Positions 8,525 through 17,747 of a DNA stretch of 64,000 nucleotides are shown here, in pieces. Where the stretch lies: NCBI RefSeq assembly GCF_007829335.1, contig NZ_VIWO01000008.1:1-64000 (forward strand). The letters are read 5' to 3'. Each line of letters begins with the position of its first letter. The first letter of the stretch is position 1. The stretch comes from Chitinophaga polysaccharea. GTDB taxonomy: Bacteria; Bacteroidota; Bacteroidia; Chitinophagales; Chitinophagaceae. The position numbers and the translations under genes are program-made. The notes under the pieces were generated by a model that saw only the letters and a program-made list of their open reading frames with translations, was not told the origin of the DNA and made no database searches.

Positions 8525-10744
8525 ATGAAAAAAGTGCTATCCTTTCTTGCCTGTTTATTCATGACCACGATGTTATCCGCTCAAAAAACGGTCTATATTC
8601 CACCAGAATTCAGCACTGACCCCTATCTATCCACCTGGTCCTGGTCGCGGAGTTACCAGTCGGCCAACTTTGTTGTATTCTGGGGCAATGTAGTAGGCAC
8701 TAATCCTGCCACCTACAGTGATCCCACCCTGGCTTTCAATCCTGTAGCCGTTTGCGATACGCTGGAAAAAATTTACACTAAATACATTACGCAGATTGGC
8801 TTCTGCTCCGATACCGCTACCAAGAACCTGGGAAAATACAAACTCATCATCGTGATGAATGACACCTGGGGCAACGGAGGGCCTAGTGGCTGGGCATTTG
8901 GCGGTGCCTATGGCAATACAATCGGTGCTATGTGGGTGCATCCAAATGCCACCCGCGATGGCGGGGTTACCAGTCACGAACTCACTCACAGTTTGCAGGC
9001 TATGATTGCGATCCAGGAAAACCCCAACTGCGGTTTCAATGACTATGAGCCGGCCGGCTTCTTCTGGGAAACCCACGCCAACTTTATGCGCACACAAATG
9101 TATCCCCGTTTTGCGAACGATGACCTTCCCCGGTGGATGGCTACCAGCATGTTTCATTACAGCTCTACGCGCCATCATTACGATGCCTTTAAAATGCTGT
9201 GGTATATGCAACAGGTAGATGGTATTACCATGGTAAACCGGCTGTGGAAAGAATCTATCCGTACCAGTGCCTCTGCCGGCGAACATCCGCTGATGACTTA
9301 CCGGCGGCTAAAAAGCTGGACACAGGCGCAGCTCAATGATTTTATGTTTGACTACGCCAAAAGAGAAGTGGCCTGCGACTACACCGTTAATAATTTCGGT
9401 GCTATCTATAAAGCGGAACGCGACCGTCTCAAAACCCAGGAACCGCATTATATCTGGCGCTTGTACACCATGCTGCAGCAAATCAGTGCCAGCACCGGGA
9501 GATATAAGATCGATAATGCCAGTGCTCCGCAAGACTACGGCTATAATATCATCCCCTTGTATACTACCTGCAGCGGCCGTAACGTAACCGTGAAGTTCAA
9601 AGGACATACGGAGGTCAACAGTACGGCAGGCTGGCGATACGGCTTTGTAGCCACCCTGGCCGACGGCACCATTTCCCGGTACGGCGCCACTGCTACGGCC
9701 AACGAAAGCGAAATCAGTTTCACGATGAATAGTAACGAGAGTCAGCTGTACCTGGTGGTGATGGGTGCGCCTACTACCCACACCAGTTATGTATGGGAAC
9801 CCGGATGGCCTAAGATCAGGCGTTATCCTTATGAGCTCCGTATAGCCAATGCCGTACCTGAAGGCTATCAGAGCACTTTCCGTTCTGCCTATAAAACTAA
9901 CGGCCACACGCATACGAATGGAGGTGGCTGGGTTGCCAACAGCGCCAGCGTGGCATCTACGGCTTATGTGGGTCCAAAAGCCATTGTGCTGGGCAACTCC
10001 AACGTCACGGGTACGGCCCAGATTACCGGCAATGCCTGGGTAGAAAATGCTACCGTAGGCAATACCGTTACCATTAGCGGTAATGCCAGCATTTATGGAG
10101 GCTCCTATACCGGCAGTGCCATAGTTACCGACAACGCCGTGCTCACCAACTGTACGGTTTCCGGTAATGTTAATGTGAAAGGTGATGCATTGGAATGGGG
10201 CGTTACCTTTGGCAATTCCATCATAGTAGGCGGCGACGCAGAAATCGGCAGTTGCGCCACCAACGGTACCTATCTGCAGGTGCCTCATCCGAATAATGGC
10301 CGCAACGATTGCGACGGTAAAGGCGCCGGCGATGCTTCCAATGTTGATATCAACAGTGCCTGGACCCAGTTTACCGATGCACAGATGGCCTGGAGCACCA
10401 CGCCGTCCTGTAATGGCACCCTCAGCAGTATGAGTGCAGATAGCAGCACATTAACGCCGGCATTCACTAAAATAGGCAGCAGCACGGGCAATACCCGCAT
10501 ACGCGTTTCCCCCAACCCGGTGAGCAACCAGTTTACCGTTGCGCTGGAAGGATTTACTGCCAGCAGTAATGTGCAATTGATTATTTACAACAACCAGGGG
10601 GCGCCGGTGCATGTAAAAGACCTGCAGCGTAGCAGAACGGCTACCCTACGGGTGAAAGACTGGAGCAAGACCAGTGGCGTATATTATCTGCGGGCCACAG
10701 GAGACAATAAAACGGCGATAGAGAAGTTGGTCGTAGCTGAGTAA
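8525..10744 (+). CDS. Secreted DUF6055 (Svx/AvrXca-like) metalloprotein with beta-helix and T9SS domain
   Basis: 739-aa secreted protein. A signal peptide (1-19, ending MLSAQK) is followed by a DUF6055-type domain carrying HELTHSLQ at about 152-159 and, some 25-30 residues on, FFWETHANFM. Together these give the HExxH...E pattern of a gluzincin-like zinc site. Residues from about 470 to 600 contain short imperfect repeats (AYVGPKAIVLGNSNVTGTA, NASIYGGSYTGSAIV) typical of a left-handed beta-helix. The C-terminus is a T9SS type A sorting domain (RVSPNPVSNQFTV ... KTSGVYYLRA). The family recalls the Svx/AvrXca secreted proteins of plant-associated bacteria, recognised from the domain pattern only. 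Proteolysis is inferred from the zinc motif; substrate is unknown. Confidence 0.8.
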   Translation: MKKVLSFLACLFMTTMLSAQKTVYIPPEFSTDPYLSTWSWSRSYQSANFVVFWGNVVGTNPATYSDPTLAFNPVAVCDTLEKIYTKYITQIGFCSDTATKNLGKYKLIIVMNDTWGNGGPSGWAFGGAYGNTIGAMWVHPNATRDGGVTSHELTHSLQAMIAIQENPNCGFNDYEPAGFFWETHANFMRTQMYPRFANDDLPRWMATSMFHYSSTRHHYDAFKMLWYMQQVDGITMVNRLWKESIRTSASAGEHPLMTYRRLKSWTQAQLNDFMFDYAKREVACDYTVNNFGAIYKAERDRLKTQEPHYIWRLYTMLQQISASTGRYKIDNASAPQDYGYNIIPLYTTCSGRNVTVKFKGHTEVNSTAGWRYGFVATLADGTISRYGATATANESEISFTMNSNESQLYLVVMGAPTTHTSYVWEPGWPKIRRYPYELRIANAVPEGYQSTFRSAYKTNGHTHTNGGGWVANSASVASTAYVGPKAIVLGNSNVTGTAQITGNAWVENATVGNTVTISGNASIYGGSYTGSAIVTDNAVLTNCTVSGNVNVKGDALEWGVTFGNSIIVGGDAEIGSCATNGTYLQVPHPNNGRNDCDGKGAGDASNVDINSAWTQFTDAQMAWSTTPSCNGTLSSMSADSSTLTPAFTKIGSSTGNTRIRVSPNPVSNQFTVALEGFTASSNVQLIIYNNQGAPVHVKDLQRSRTATLRVKDWSKTSGVYYLRATGDNKTAIEKLVVAE

Positions 10745-10763
10745 CGGCCACCAGTCAAAGCAA

Positions 10764-10796
10764 AACAGCCGCTCTGACCAGGTCAGAACGGCTGTT
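10764..10796. terminator. Stem-loop between convergent DUF6055 and lpdA genes
   Basis: AACAGCCGCTCTGACC (10764-10779) pairs with GGTCAGAACGGCTGTT (10781-10796) with one G-T wobble, giving a stem of up to 16 bp. It lies 20 nt after each stop codon and could serve both genes, although no strong T-run follows on either strand. Confidence 0.6.
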
Positions 10797-10816
10797 GCTG
10801 TATTTACAATGTATTA

Positions 10817-12223
10817 TTACAGGTGAATGGCTTCGCCGTAAGCTACTTCTATAGCGTCTTTTACAGATTCGCTCATAGTTGGATGCGGGTGGATAGAATC
10901 CAGCACTTCCTGGTAAGTAGTTTCCAGTTTGCGTGCTACTACTGTTTCAGCGATGATTTCAGTTACGTTAGCACCAATCATGTGGGTACCTAACCATTCG
11001 CCGTATTTAGCATCGAAGATAACTTTTACGAAGCCTTCAGTAGCGCCGGCAGCAGAAGCTTTACCGGAAGCGGAGAATGGGAATTTACCTACTTTCACTT
11101 CGTAACCAGCTTCTTTAGCCGCTTTTTCAGTGTAACCTACAGAAGCAATTTCAGGCGCGCAATAAGTACAGCCTGGGATGTTCATGTAGTCGATCGTTTC
11201 TGGTTTGTGCGCATATTTCTTTTCGTTGTATGCGATGGCTTCCACGCAAACGATACCTTCTTTAGAAGCTACGTGTGCCAGTGCCTGACCAGGAACCATG
11301 TCACCGATAGCGTAAACGCCAGGAACATTGGTTTGGTAGTATTTATCTACCAGTACACGGCCCTTATCGGTTTTGATACCCAGTCCTTCCAGACCAATAT
11401 TTTCGATATTGGCAGCGATACCTACCGCGCTCAGTACCACGTCTGCTTCCAGGGTGATTTCGCCGGTCTGGGTTTTTACTTTTGCTTTTACACCGTTACC
11501 AGTGGCTTCCACCGCTTCAACAGAGGCGTTAGTCATGATTTCGATGCCTTTCTTTTTGTATATTTTTTCCAGTTCTTTGGAGATATCTTCATCTTCCACT
11601 GGTACAATGCGGGGGAGGAATTCAACGATGGTTACTTTAGTACCGAGGGTAGCATAGAAGTAAGCGAATTCAACGCCGATAGCGCCGGAGCCTACCACGA
11701 TCATGGATTTAGGCTGCTGAGGCAGTACCATGGCTTCGCGGTAACCAATTACATTTTTACCGTCAATTTTCAGGTTTGGCAGTTCACGTGCACGTGCACC
11801 GGTAGCCAGAATAATGTGTTTAGCATCGTATACAGTAGCTTTACCGTCTTTATCGGTAACTTCTACCTGGCCTTTGGCTTTTAATTTACCATTGCCCATT
11901 AACACATCAATCTTATTCTTTTTCATCAGGAACTGAACGCCCCTGCTCATTTTATCGGCAACACCGCGACTACGTTTGATTACCGCATCAAATTCTACTT
12001 TTGCATCACTTACTGTGATACCATAGTCTTTTGAATGCTGGGTATATTCGAATACCTGTGCAGTTTTTAATAAAGCTTTGGTTGGAATACAGCCCCAGTT
12101 TAAACAGATACCACCCAGGTTCTCTCTTTCCACTACTGCAGTTTTAAATCCCAGCTGAGAAGCACGGATAGCAGCCACATATCCGCCGGGCCCACTACCA
12201 ATTACGATTACGTCGTATGCCAT
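10817..12223 (-). CDS. lpdA: Dihydrolipoyl dehydrogenase (E3)
   Basis: Flavoprotein E3 subunit of the 2-oxoacid dehydrogenase and glycine cleavage complexes. It reoxidises dihydrolipoamide with FAD and NAD+ in the cytoplasm. Residues 9-14 (GSGPGG) start the FAD Rossmann fold, and the redox disulfide is Cys40/Cys45 in GGICLNWGCIPTK. A second Rossmann motif VGSGAIG near 178-184 binds NAD. YAIGDMVPG closes the FAD domain. The dimer-interface catalytic pair is His447/Glu452 in HPHPTMSE. The 468-aa length is standard. No E1 or E2 genes are adjacent. A Bacteroidota-type promoter (12250-12280) and a long palindrome (12282-12366) precede it. Confidence 0.97.
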   Translation of the reverse strand: MAYDVIVIGSGPGGYVAAIRASQLGFKTAVVERENLGGICLNWGCIPTKALLKTAQVFEYTQHSKDYGITVSDAKVEFDAVIKRSRGVADKMSRGVQFLMKKNKIDVLMGNGKLKAKGQVEVTDKDGKATVYDAKHIILATGARARELPNLKIDGKNVIGYREAMVLPQQPKSMIVVGSGAIGVEFAYFYATLGTKVTIVEFLPRIVPVEDEDISKELEKIYKKKGIEIMTNASVEAVEATGNGVKAKVKTQTGEITLEADVVLSAVGIAANIENIGLEGLGIKTDKGRVLVDKYYQTNVPGVYAIGDMVPGQALAHVASKEGIVCVEAIAYNEKKYAHKPETIDYMNIPGCTYCAPEIASVGYTEKAAKEAGYEVKVGKFPFSASGKASAAGATEGFVKVIFDAKYGEWLGTHMIGANVTEIIAETVVARKLETTYQEVLDSIHPHPTMSESVKDAIEVAYGEAIHL

Positions 12224-12249
12224 ATTGTTTAATTTTAAATTGAACTGGC

Positions 12250-12280
12250 CAAAGGTAAAGAAATAAGCAGAAAGCGCAAA
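12250..12280 (-). promoter_or_regulatory. Promoter of lpdA (TTTG-N19-TACCTTTG)
   Basis: On the minus strand TTTG (12280-12277) and TACCTTTG (12257-12250) are separated by 19 nt. This matches the Bacteroidota sigma consensus TTTG/TAnnTTTG. The -7 box ends 26 nt before the lpdA ATG. The -33 box directly abuts the foot of the adjacent palindrome. Confidence 0.65.
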
Positions 12281-12281
12281 G

Positions 12282-12366
12282 CATAAAGCATAAAGCTGTT
12301 AGAGCGAATGACCAGCACGGTAGTTACCCGGTTAAATCATTCGCTCTAACAGCTTTATGCTTTATG
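12282..12366. repeat. Long intergenic palindrome A (30-bp perfect arms)
   Basis: Positions 12282-12311 and 12337-12366 are perfect reverse complements (30 bp) around a 25-nt loop. The outer stem contains the tandem motif GCATAAA, and the inner stem reads AAAGCTGTTAGAGCGAATGA. It begins 13 nt after the lolA stop and ends next to the lpdA -33 box. The same inner core, with paired substitutions, occurs in palindrome B at 29602-29712, which marks a dispersed element family. It may act as a 3' end or RNA-stability structure; no T-run follows. Confidence 0.85.
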
Positions 12367-12379
12367 TCTATACTTTTTC

Positions 12380-13039
12380 CTATCGGAGATCTACTACTTC
12401 CACACCAGGATATTTTTTAGCATCGAAGCTAAACAATGCATCACTCAAATTGGTGTTAGGCGTGAAATTGGTGATTTCATAAGTGTAGTGGTTGCCATTC
12501 TTTTCAAAAACCTTCATTTTGGCAATGCTTTGGTTTTTCTTGTCGATAGACACAATCACTTTGAAAACGTTCTTGGATTTGTCGGTGGGCGTCAGCTCAA
12601 TATTCTGCAACACTTTACCTTTTTCAGTGGTTTCACCGTCCAGTTTGTACAGGTAATCTTTGTCATAAAAGTTGGTAAACAGCTTGGCAGGCGTCATCGC
12701 GCTGCTGCTTTGGTCTACGTTGTTGACAGTTACCTCGTTTACATCTTTGGCGTAAGTCCAGGAAGTTTTGTTATCGCTGATAATTTCCTGTCCCGGTAAG
12801 GTTACTTTGTATTTAGCTCCTTTCAGGTATACGGTTCCTTTTTTAGAATCGGTTACGCTGTTATTGGCGCCTTCTACTTTTAATATAAAATTGGCTACTA
12901 CTGTTTTTAATGACTTGAATTTATTACTAACACCATCTAAAACAGTCTTTGCCTTGGGGTCTGAGGCTCCTTTAGATTGTGCCATGCCGCTGAAAATGAT
13001 ACCACTCAACAACATTCCTGTTAATACAAATTTCTTCAT
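12380..13039 (-). CDS. lolA: LolA-like outer-membrane lipoprotein carrier protein
   Basis: Periplasmic chaperone that ferries lipoproteins from the inner-membrane Lol exporter to the outer membrane. An N-terminal signal peptide (MKKFVLTGMLLSGIIFSGMAQ, cleavage near 20-22) precedes a LolA fold: residues 33-60 (VLDGVSNKFKSLKTVVANF) form the first helix, and KGTVYLKGAKYKVTLPG and SWTYAKDVNEVTV are typical strands. The C-terminal part (SIDKKNQSIAKMKVF) completes the half-barrel. Length 219 aa is normal. It lies 134 bp downstream of ftsK on the same strand, an arrangement I recall as frequent in Bacteroidota. Palindrome A follows its stop codon. Confidence 0.88.
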   Translation of the reverse strand: MKKFVLTGMLLSGIIFSGMAQSKGASDPKAKTVLDGVSNKFKSLKTVVANFILKVEGANNSVTDSKKGTVYLKGAKYKVTLPGQEIISDNKTSWTYAKDVNEVTVNNVDQSSSAMTPAKLFTNFYDKDYLYKLDGETTEKGKVLQNIELTPTDKSKNVFKVIVSIDKKNQSIAKMKVFEKNGNHYTYEITNFTPNTNLSDALFSFDAKKYPGVEVVDLR

Positions 13040-13173
13040 CGTAATTTTTTTTAGTTTGTGCTACCCTGGCTAGGCAAATGCCATGCCGGTATAGCCTCGT
13101 TGGTTCTTTTACAGGGTGCAAAAGTCTATATATTTCCTGAAAATGGGTAATAAATTCCCAATGCCTTAATATA

Positions 13174-15822
13174 TTATAACAAATTATTAAGGATTTCCTG
13201 TAACTCACTTTCGGTTCTTACCAGCACTTCCCTGGCCTTGCTTCCCATGTTGGGCCCTACAATATTGGCGGCTTCCAGCTGGTCCATGAGGCGGCCGGCC
13301 CGGTTGTAGCCCAGTTTCATGCGGCGCTGCAACAATGATGTAGATCCCTGCTGGGTGGTTACAATTACCTGGGCGGCCTCTTCAAACAGCGGATCACGGT
13401 CGGCGATGCTCAGCTCCTTACCGTCGGGATCTTTGTCATCCACATATTCCGGCAGCAGGAAGGCATCGGGGTAGCCCTTTTGGTTGCCGATAAATTCTGC
13501 TACGCTCTCTACCTCCGGCGTATCCACGAATGCACATTGCAGGCGCACCAGCTCTCCATTGAAGGACACCAGCATATCCCCCTGTCCTATCAGTTGCTCG
13601 GCGCCGCCGATATCCAGGATGGTACGGGAGTCGATTTTGGACGACACCTTGAACGCCACGCGGGCCGGGAAGTTGGCCTTGATGGTACCGGTAATAATGT
13701 TAACAGACGGGCGCTGGGTGGCAATAATCAGGTGAATACCCACCGCACGGGCCAGCTGGGCCAAACGGGCAATCGGCATTTCCACTTCTTTACCGGCCGT
13801 CATAATCAAGTCAGCGAACTCATCCACCACCAGTACGATAAAGGGCAGGTAACGATGTCCCTTCAGCGGGTTCAGGCGACGTTGGGTGAATTTACCGTTA
13901 TACTCCCGGATATTACGGGTACCTGCTTCTTTCAGCAGGTCGTAGCGCAGGTCCATCTCAATACAAAGTGCATTGAGAGTATGGATCACTTTTTTGGTAT
14001 CGGTAATGATCGCATCGTCCTCACCTGGCAGCTTTGCCAGGAAGTGTTTCTCGATAAGTTTATAAAGCGAAAGTTCTACCTTTTTCGGATCTACCAATAC
14101 AAACTTCAGCTGGGAAGGATGCTTTTTATAGAGCAATGATACCAGCAATGTATTGATACCTACCGATTTACCCTGACCGGTGGCACCGGCCATCAGCAAG
14201 TGTGGCATTTTAGCCAGGTCGGCAATAAAGTTTTCGTTGTCGATTTTCTTACCAATGGCAATAGGCAGGTCCATGGTACTGGACTGGAATTTCTCTGAGG
14301 CCAGCATATTCTTCAGTGATACGATCGACTTCTTCACATTGGGCACCTCTATACCGATGGTACCTTTACCCGGGATGGGCGCAATGATACGGATACCCAA
14401 TGCAGATAAGCTCAGCGCGATATCGTCTTCCAGGTTTTTAATCCGGGAAATACGTACACCGGCCGCTGGTACTATCTCATACAGGGTAACGGTAGGCCCT
14501 ACGGTAGCACTGATTTTCTGTATGGAGATGTCGTAGTTTTTGAGCGTATCAATGATCTGGTTCTTGTTCTTCTCCAGTTCTGTAGTGTCCTGAACAATCA
14601 CCTTATCGGCGTTATGGTTTTCCAGCAGGTCCAGCGTCGGGAATTTATAGTCTCTCAGGTCGAGCGAAGGATCAAAAGGATCTACCGGTTCCAGGGGGCG
14701 GGAAGGTACTACTTCCTCTACCTCATCTTCCTCATCCTGGTAAGTGGGCTTGATTTCGAAGGCTACTTCACCCGGCTCATTCTTTTTCTTCAACGGCGGA
14801 AGCGGCGGTTCTACTTTTTCTTCTATATACAGTAATGGTCCCGGATCTTCTTCCTCTTCTTCTTCCTCTTCGAGAGATAATTCATCGTCAAATGCTTCTT
14901 CCGGTTCGGGCATTGCCACAGGAGCCGCCACCGGCGGCATATACGGCGCATGGGAAGGGATAACGGTAATATCTTCTTTTTCTACCAGTTGCATGGGTGG
15001 CAGTCCCTCTTCGTCTTCCTCTTCCTCCAGGTGTGGCGGGATCACCATCACTCCATTATCTTTCAGTCCATTTTTCCGCGGATCTTCCTGGGCCGCTACC
15101 GGCGCAGCAGCAGTGGCTGCCTGTGGCACGGGGGCAGCAGGAGTAGCTGCTGGCACAGGTTTCGGCGGTTTGACTTTTTTCTCCGGCCATTTGAAACTGA
15201 AATTAAACTTCCAGATAAGCCAGGAAAAGCCTACCACAAGGAGTAGCAGGGCTGTACCGGTTTTGCCTACAAAGCCGGAAGTCCATTTATTCAGGGCATC
15301 ACCCAAGGCGCCTCCCCAGGGGAAGTTGTTACCACCGGCAATAAACGCCATCGACATACTGATAAAGAGCAGGCCGAAGAGAATATACTTTACATTGCGC
15401 CAAACGCGGAATACACGCCGGCCTACGATAAAGTTGATGCCAATGATGAAGAAGAAATAGCAAAACAGGTAAGCTGCAATACCTACCCCATAAAAGAAAA
15501 AGTTGTGCGATACATAAGCCCCGAGGCGGCCCAGGAGGTTATCGACTTTTACATCTCCGAAAAATAATTCCCGAGTAGAATAATGAAATATTTTATCCTG
15601 GTCATCTTCCCAGGTAAACAGGTAAGAAGTGAATGCAATAAAGCAGTAAACAGACAGTAAGAGGAAGAATACCCCCATTACTTTGTGGGTACGTTCATCT
15701 TTTACGAGCTCTTTTACTTTTACCTCAGGCTCCTTGTCTTTCTTCAACACATCTGGACTAGGTGCGGCGCCTTTTGGTTTCTTGTTTTCCGGTTTTTCGG
15801 TTTTCAGTTTATTCCTGGACAT
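13174..15822 (-). CDS. ftsK: DNA translocase FtsK
   Basis: Septal DNA pump that clears and aligns chromosome termini during division. Four or five membrane helices lie in about residues 45-210 (VMGVFFLLLSVYCFIAF and others). An acidic, proline-rich linker (about 220-395, with runs of Glu) follows. The motor domain has Walker A GATGQGKS near 541-548 and Walker B FIVLVVDEFADL near 655. The C-terminal winged-helix gamma domain includes GSTSLLQRRMKLGYNRAG, which in FtsK binds the KOPS-type guide sequences and XerD. Length 882 aa is normal for the phylum. It lies upstream of lolA on the same strand. Assignment is firm. Confidence 0.97.
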   Translation of the reverse strand: MSRNKLKTEKPENKKPKGAAPSPDVLKKDKEPEVKVKELVKDERTHKVMGVFFLLLSVYCFIAFTSYLFTWEDDQDKIFHYSTRELFFGDVKVDNLLGRLGAYVSHNFFFYGVGIAAYLFCYFFFIIGINFIVGRRVFRVWRNVKYILFGLLFISMSMAFIAGGNNFPWGGALGDALNKWTSGFVGKTGTALLLLVVGFSWLIWKFNFSFKWPEKKVKPPKPVPAATPAAPVPQAATAAAPVAAQEDPRKNGLKDNGVMVIPPHLEEEEDEEGLPPMQLVEKEDITVIPSHAPYMPPVAAPVAMPEPEEAFDDELSLEEEEEEEEDPGPLLYIEEKVEPPLPPLKKKNEPGEVAFEIKPTYQDEEDEVEEVVPSRPLEPVDPFDPSLDLRDYKFPTLDLLENHNADKVIVQDTTELEKNKNQIIDTLKNYDISIQKISATVGPTVTLYEIVPAAGVRISRIKNLEDDIALSLSALGIRIIAPIPGKGTIGIEVPNVKKSIVSLKNMLASEKFQSSTMDLPIAIGKKIDNENFIADLAKMPHLLMAGATGQGKSVGINTLLVSLLYKKHPSQLKFVLVDPKKVELSLYKLIEKHFLAKLPGEDDAIITDTKKVIHTLNALCIEMDLRYDLLKEAGTRNIREYNGKFTQRRLNPLKGHRYLPFIVLVVDEFADLIMTAGKEVEMPIARLAQLARAVGIHLIIATQRPSVNIITGTIKANFPARVAFKVSSKIDSRTILDIGGAEQLIGQGDMLVSFNGELVRLQCAFVDTPEVESVAEFIGNQKGYPDAFLLPEYVDDKDPDGKELSIADRDPLFEEAAQVIVTTQQGSTSLLQRRMKLGYNRAGRLMDQLEAANIVGPNMGSKAREVLVRTESELQEILNNLL

Positions 15823-15927
15823 AATTAGCTTTTAGCTGCTACTGCCAGCTGCGAGCCTTCAGTATGATGACTGATGCTAAACGGTGACAGCAGTGTAACT
15901 TCGATTTGGGATTACCTGGGTGGTTGA

Positions 15928-17340
15928 TTACAACTGTAAGATCCAGTGTGTAATAAATGCCGGCACCAGGGGATCAATGGTTTGTTCCAGTTCTCCATAT
16001 TCACTTTCTCTACAGGTTTTACAACGTTGGAACAGATGGTTTAGTCCATCAAATTTACGTATTGTCGTCAGCAGATTGCCATATTCATTTAAAGTGCGGC
16101 TGATAGCATTCAGATTAGCCGTGGCATCTACCTGTATGTCTTCCGTACCATTAATAGCCATAACCGGGCATTTGATCTGCCTCAGGTATTCGGCCGGTTT
16201 AAAGCGCAATATAGAAACAGCTTCCGGTGTTAGCGTCATGGCGGTAGATTGCACCATTTCGTCTTCCGTGAGCTGTTTTTTCTCTTCTTCACTGGAGCTC
16301 TGGTATAATTTCCGGAGCATGGCTTCAGCTTCCGGTTTCAGGGAAGCCAGGTCACGATCGCTGGCCAGCAGGTCCCAGTAGGGCTTCAGCCGTTTCTGAC
16401 TGGCAATAATGGCACTGTCGCTATCCCCCGCCAGTTTGCTTTTTATGGCCAGCTGCCGGTCTACCAGCTCGCGTCCGGGCAGGCCCGGACCGGCCATAGA
16501 TATCACAAAAGCCACCAGTGGGTTGTTGGCTGCCGCAATTTCTGCAATCATGGCGCCTTCGCTGTGTCCGAGCAGACCTATATTAGCAACATCCACATCC
16601 GTCCTTGTTTTCAGGTACCCCATTGCTGTAATGGCATCGTGAGCGAAGTCGTAGATGGATGAGGAGTCATACACACCGGTGGAATTCCCCACGCCCCTGT
16701 CGTCGTACCGCAGTGAAGCTATGCCATTACGGGCAAAATAATCGGCCAATACCAGGAAAAGTTTATGCCCGGCAATTTCTTCGTCCCGGTTTTGCGGTCC
16801 TGAGCCACTCAACATCACCACTACCGGGTATTTTCCGGGAGCTGCCGGACGGGTAAAGGTTCCTGATAAAGATACTTTATCCTTGATATTATTAAACCTG
16901 ACTTCCTGTGTCAGGTAAGGAAACGGTGGTTTAGGCTCCTGTGGCCGGTTATAGAGGCCCGCTTTTGTTACTTCCTTCTTTCCCAGGTCCAGCGCACCTT
17001 TATCATTTCCAAAACTGGCGATGCCTTTAAATTGCTGGCTTGCCGCATCCCATACGCCGGAGTAAGCAAATCCCACTTCACTGATACGCAATAGTAGCGT
17101 GTCTTTCCGGTATACGACCGTTTCGATTTCCAGCGTTTCTGATTCGGGCAGGTCGGGCAACTGTAAATGCCCGGTATATCCCGCACCCTCGGGCTCGAGG
17201 TCTACTATCACCCTTTTCTTTTCACCATAGTACAGTTTAAAGACCCCATACCACTTGCCGGTCATTGCCGGGTTATCCTGCGCCATTGTCGTTGAACCTA
17301 CCAGGCAACCCAGTATTAACACCCAAAAACCTTTAAACAT
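15928..17340 (-). CDS. Secreted alpha/beta hydrolase
   Basis: 470-aa exported alpha/beta-hydrolase (signal peptide 1-20, ending TTMAQ). An N-terminal beta-rich domain (about 22-135) is followed by the hydrolase domain. The oxyanion region reads VVVMLSGSGPQNRDEE, a second motif LRYDDRGVGNS is typical of the BEM46/EstD-like esterases, and the nucleophile elbow is GLLGHSEGA (Ser near 263). A late Asp (NGTEDIQV) and His (DGLNHLFQ) complete the triad. It is probably an esterase or peptidase in the periplasm; the substrate cannot be told. It is the last gene of a tight minus-strand run (phosphopantetheinyl transferase, aroK, DUF423, hydrolase), 13 bp after the DUF423 gene. Confidence 0.88.
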   Translation of the reverse strand: MFKGFWVLILGCLVGSTTMAQDNPAMTGKWYGVFKLYYGEKKRVIVDLEPEGAGYTGHLQLPDLPESETLEIETVVYRKDTLLLRISEVGFAYSGVWDAASQQFKGIASFGNDKGALDLGKKEVTKAGLYNRPQEPKPPFPYLTQEVRFNNIKDKVSLSGTFTRPAAPGKYPVVVMLSGSGPQNRDEEIAGHKLFLVLADYFARNGIASLRYDDRGVGNSTGVYDSSSIYDFAHDAITAMGYLKTRTDVDVANIGLLGHSEGAMIAEIAAANNPLVAFVISMAGPGLPGRELVDRQLAIKSKLAGDSDSAIIASQKRLKPYWDLLASDRDLASLKPEAEAMLRKLYQSSSEEEKKQLTEDEMVQSTAMTLTPEAVSILRFKPAEYLRQIKCPVMAINGTEDIQVDATANLNAISRTLNEYGNLLTTIRKFDGLNHLFQRCKTCRESEYGELEQTIDPLVPAFITHWILQL

Positions 17341-17353
17341 ACTAAGCTCCTGT

Positions 17354-17746
17354 TTATGCTTTTAATTTCAGAATGCCTGACAGCAGGCAAATCCAACCTG
17401 CTATAAAGAATACACCACCAATAGGGGTGAGAATACCAATGCCTTTTAATCCTACATTACCTGTCATTTTCAGTACGGTAAGCAGGTATAATGATCCGGA
17501 AAACAGGAGTATGCCGATGATAAAACATCTTCCTGCCCATTCCAGCTGGCCGCCGGGAAGTTGTGCAAAAAGAATTCCTGTTGCCAATAACGCAAAAACG
17601 TGATAAAACTGATAAGTAACGCCTGTCTGAAAAGTAGATACAGTTTCCGGGGGCACCAGCTCTTTCAGCTTATGTGCACCGAATGCACCTAAGATAACTG
17701 CCAATGCGCCTAATACTGCCGCCCAAACTAAAAAACTCTTATGCAT
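17354..17746 (-). CDS. DUF423 (YgdD-like) small membrane protein
   Basis: 130-aa inner-membrane protein with four hydrophobic helices covering almost the whole chain (for example VWAAVLGALAVILGAFGAH and VFFIAGWICLLSGI). The motif LGAFGAHKLKE near the N-terminus and FQTGVTYQFYH are characteristic of DUF423/YgdD proteins. Function is not known. One base separates its ATG from the aroK stop codon, so it is very likely translated from the aroK mRNA. Confidence 0.88.
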   Translation of the reverse strand: MHKSFLVWAAVLGALAVILGAFGAHKLKELVPPETVSTFQTGVTYQFYHVFALLATGILFAQLPGGQLEWAGRCFIIGILLFSGSLYLLTVLKMTGNVGLKGIGILTPIGGVFFIAGWICLLSGILKLKA

Positions 17747-17747
17747 A

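Noticed and set aside
9308-10288. 326-codon minus-strand frame inside the DUF6055 gene
   Set aside because: Opposite strand of a gene with signal peptide, zinc motif, repeats and T9SS domain; no independent features.
12271-12300. Tandem GCATAAA-like repeats as a possible CRISPR or microsatellite
   Set aside because: Only about three short imperfect units, and they are part of the outer arm of palindrome A; no spacers.
14744-15460. 238-codon Ser-rich plus-strand frame
   Set aside because: The serine runs are the reverse of the Glu-rich FtsK linker codons.
15823-15927. Short repeats of AGCT-rich sequence between ftsK and the hydrolase gene
   Set aside because: Only short imperfect pairing around CAGCTGC; not clearly related to palindromes A-C.
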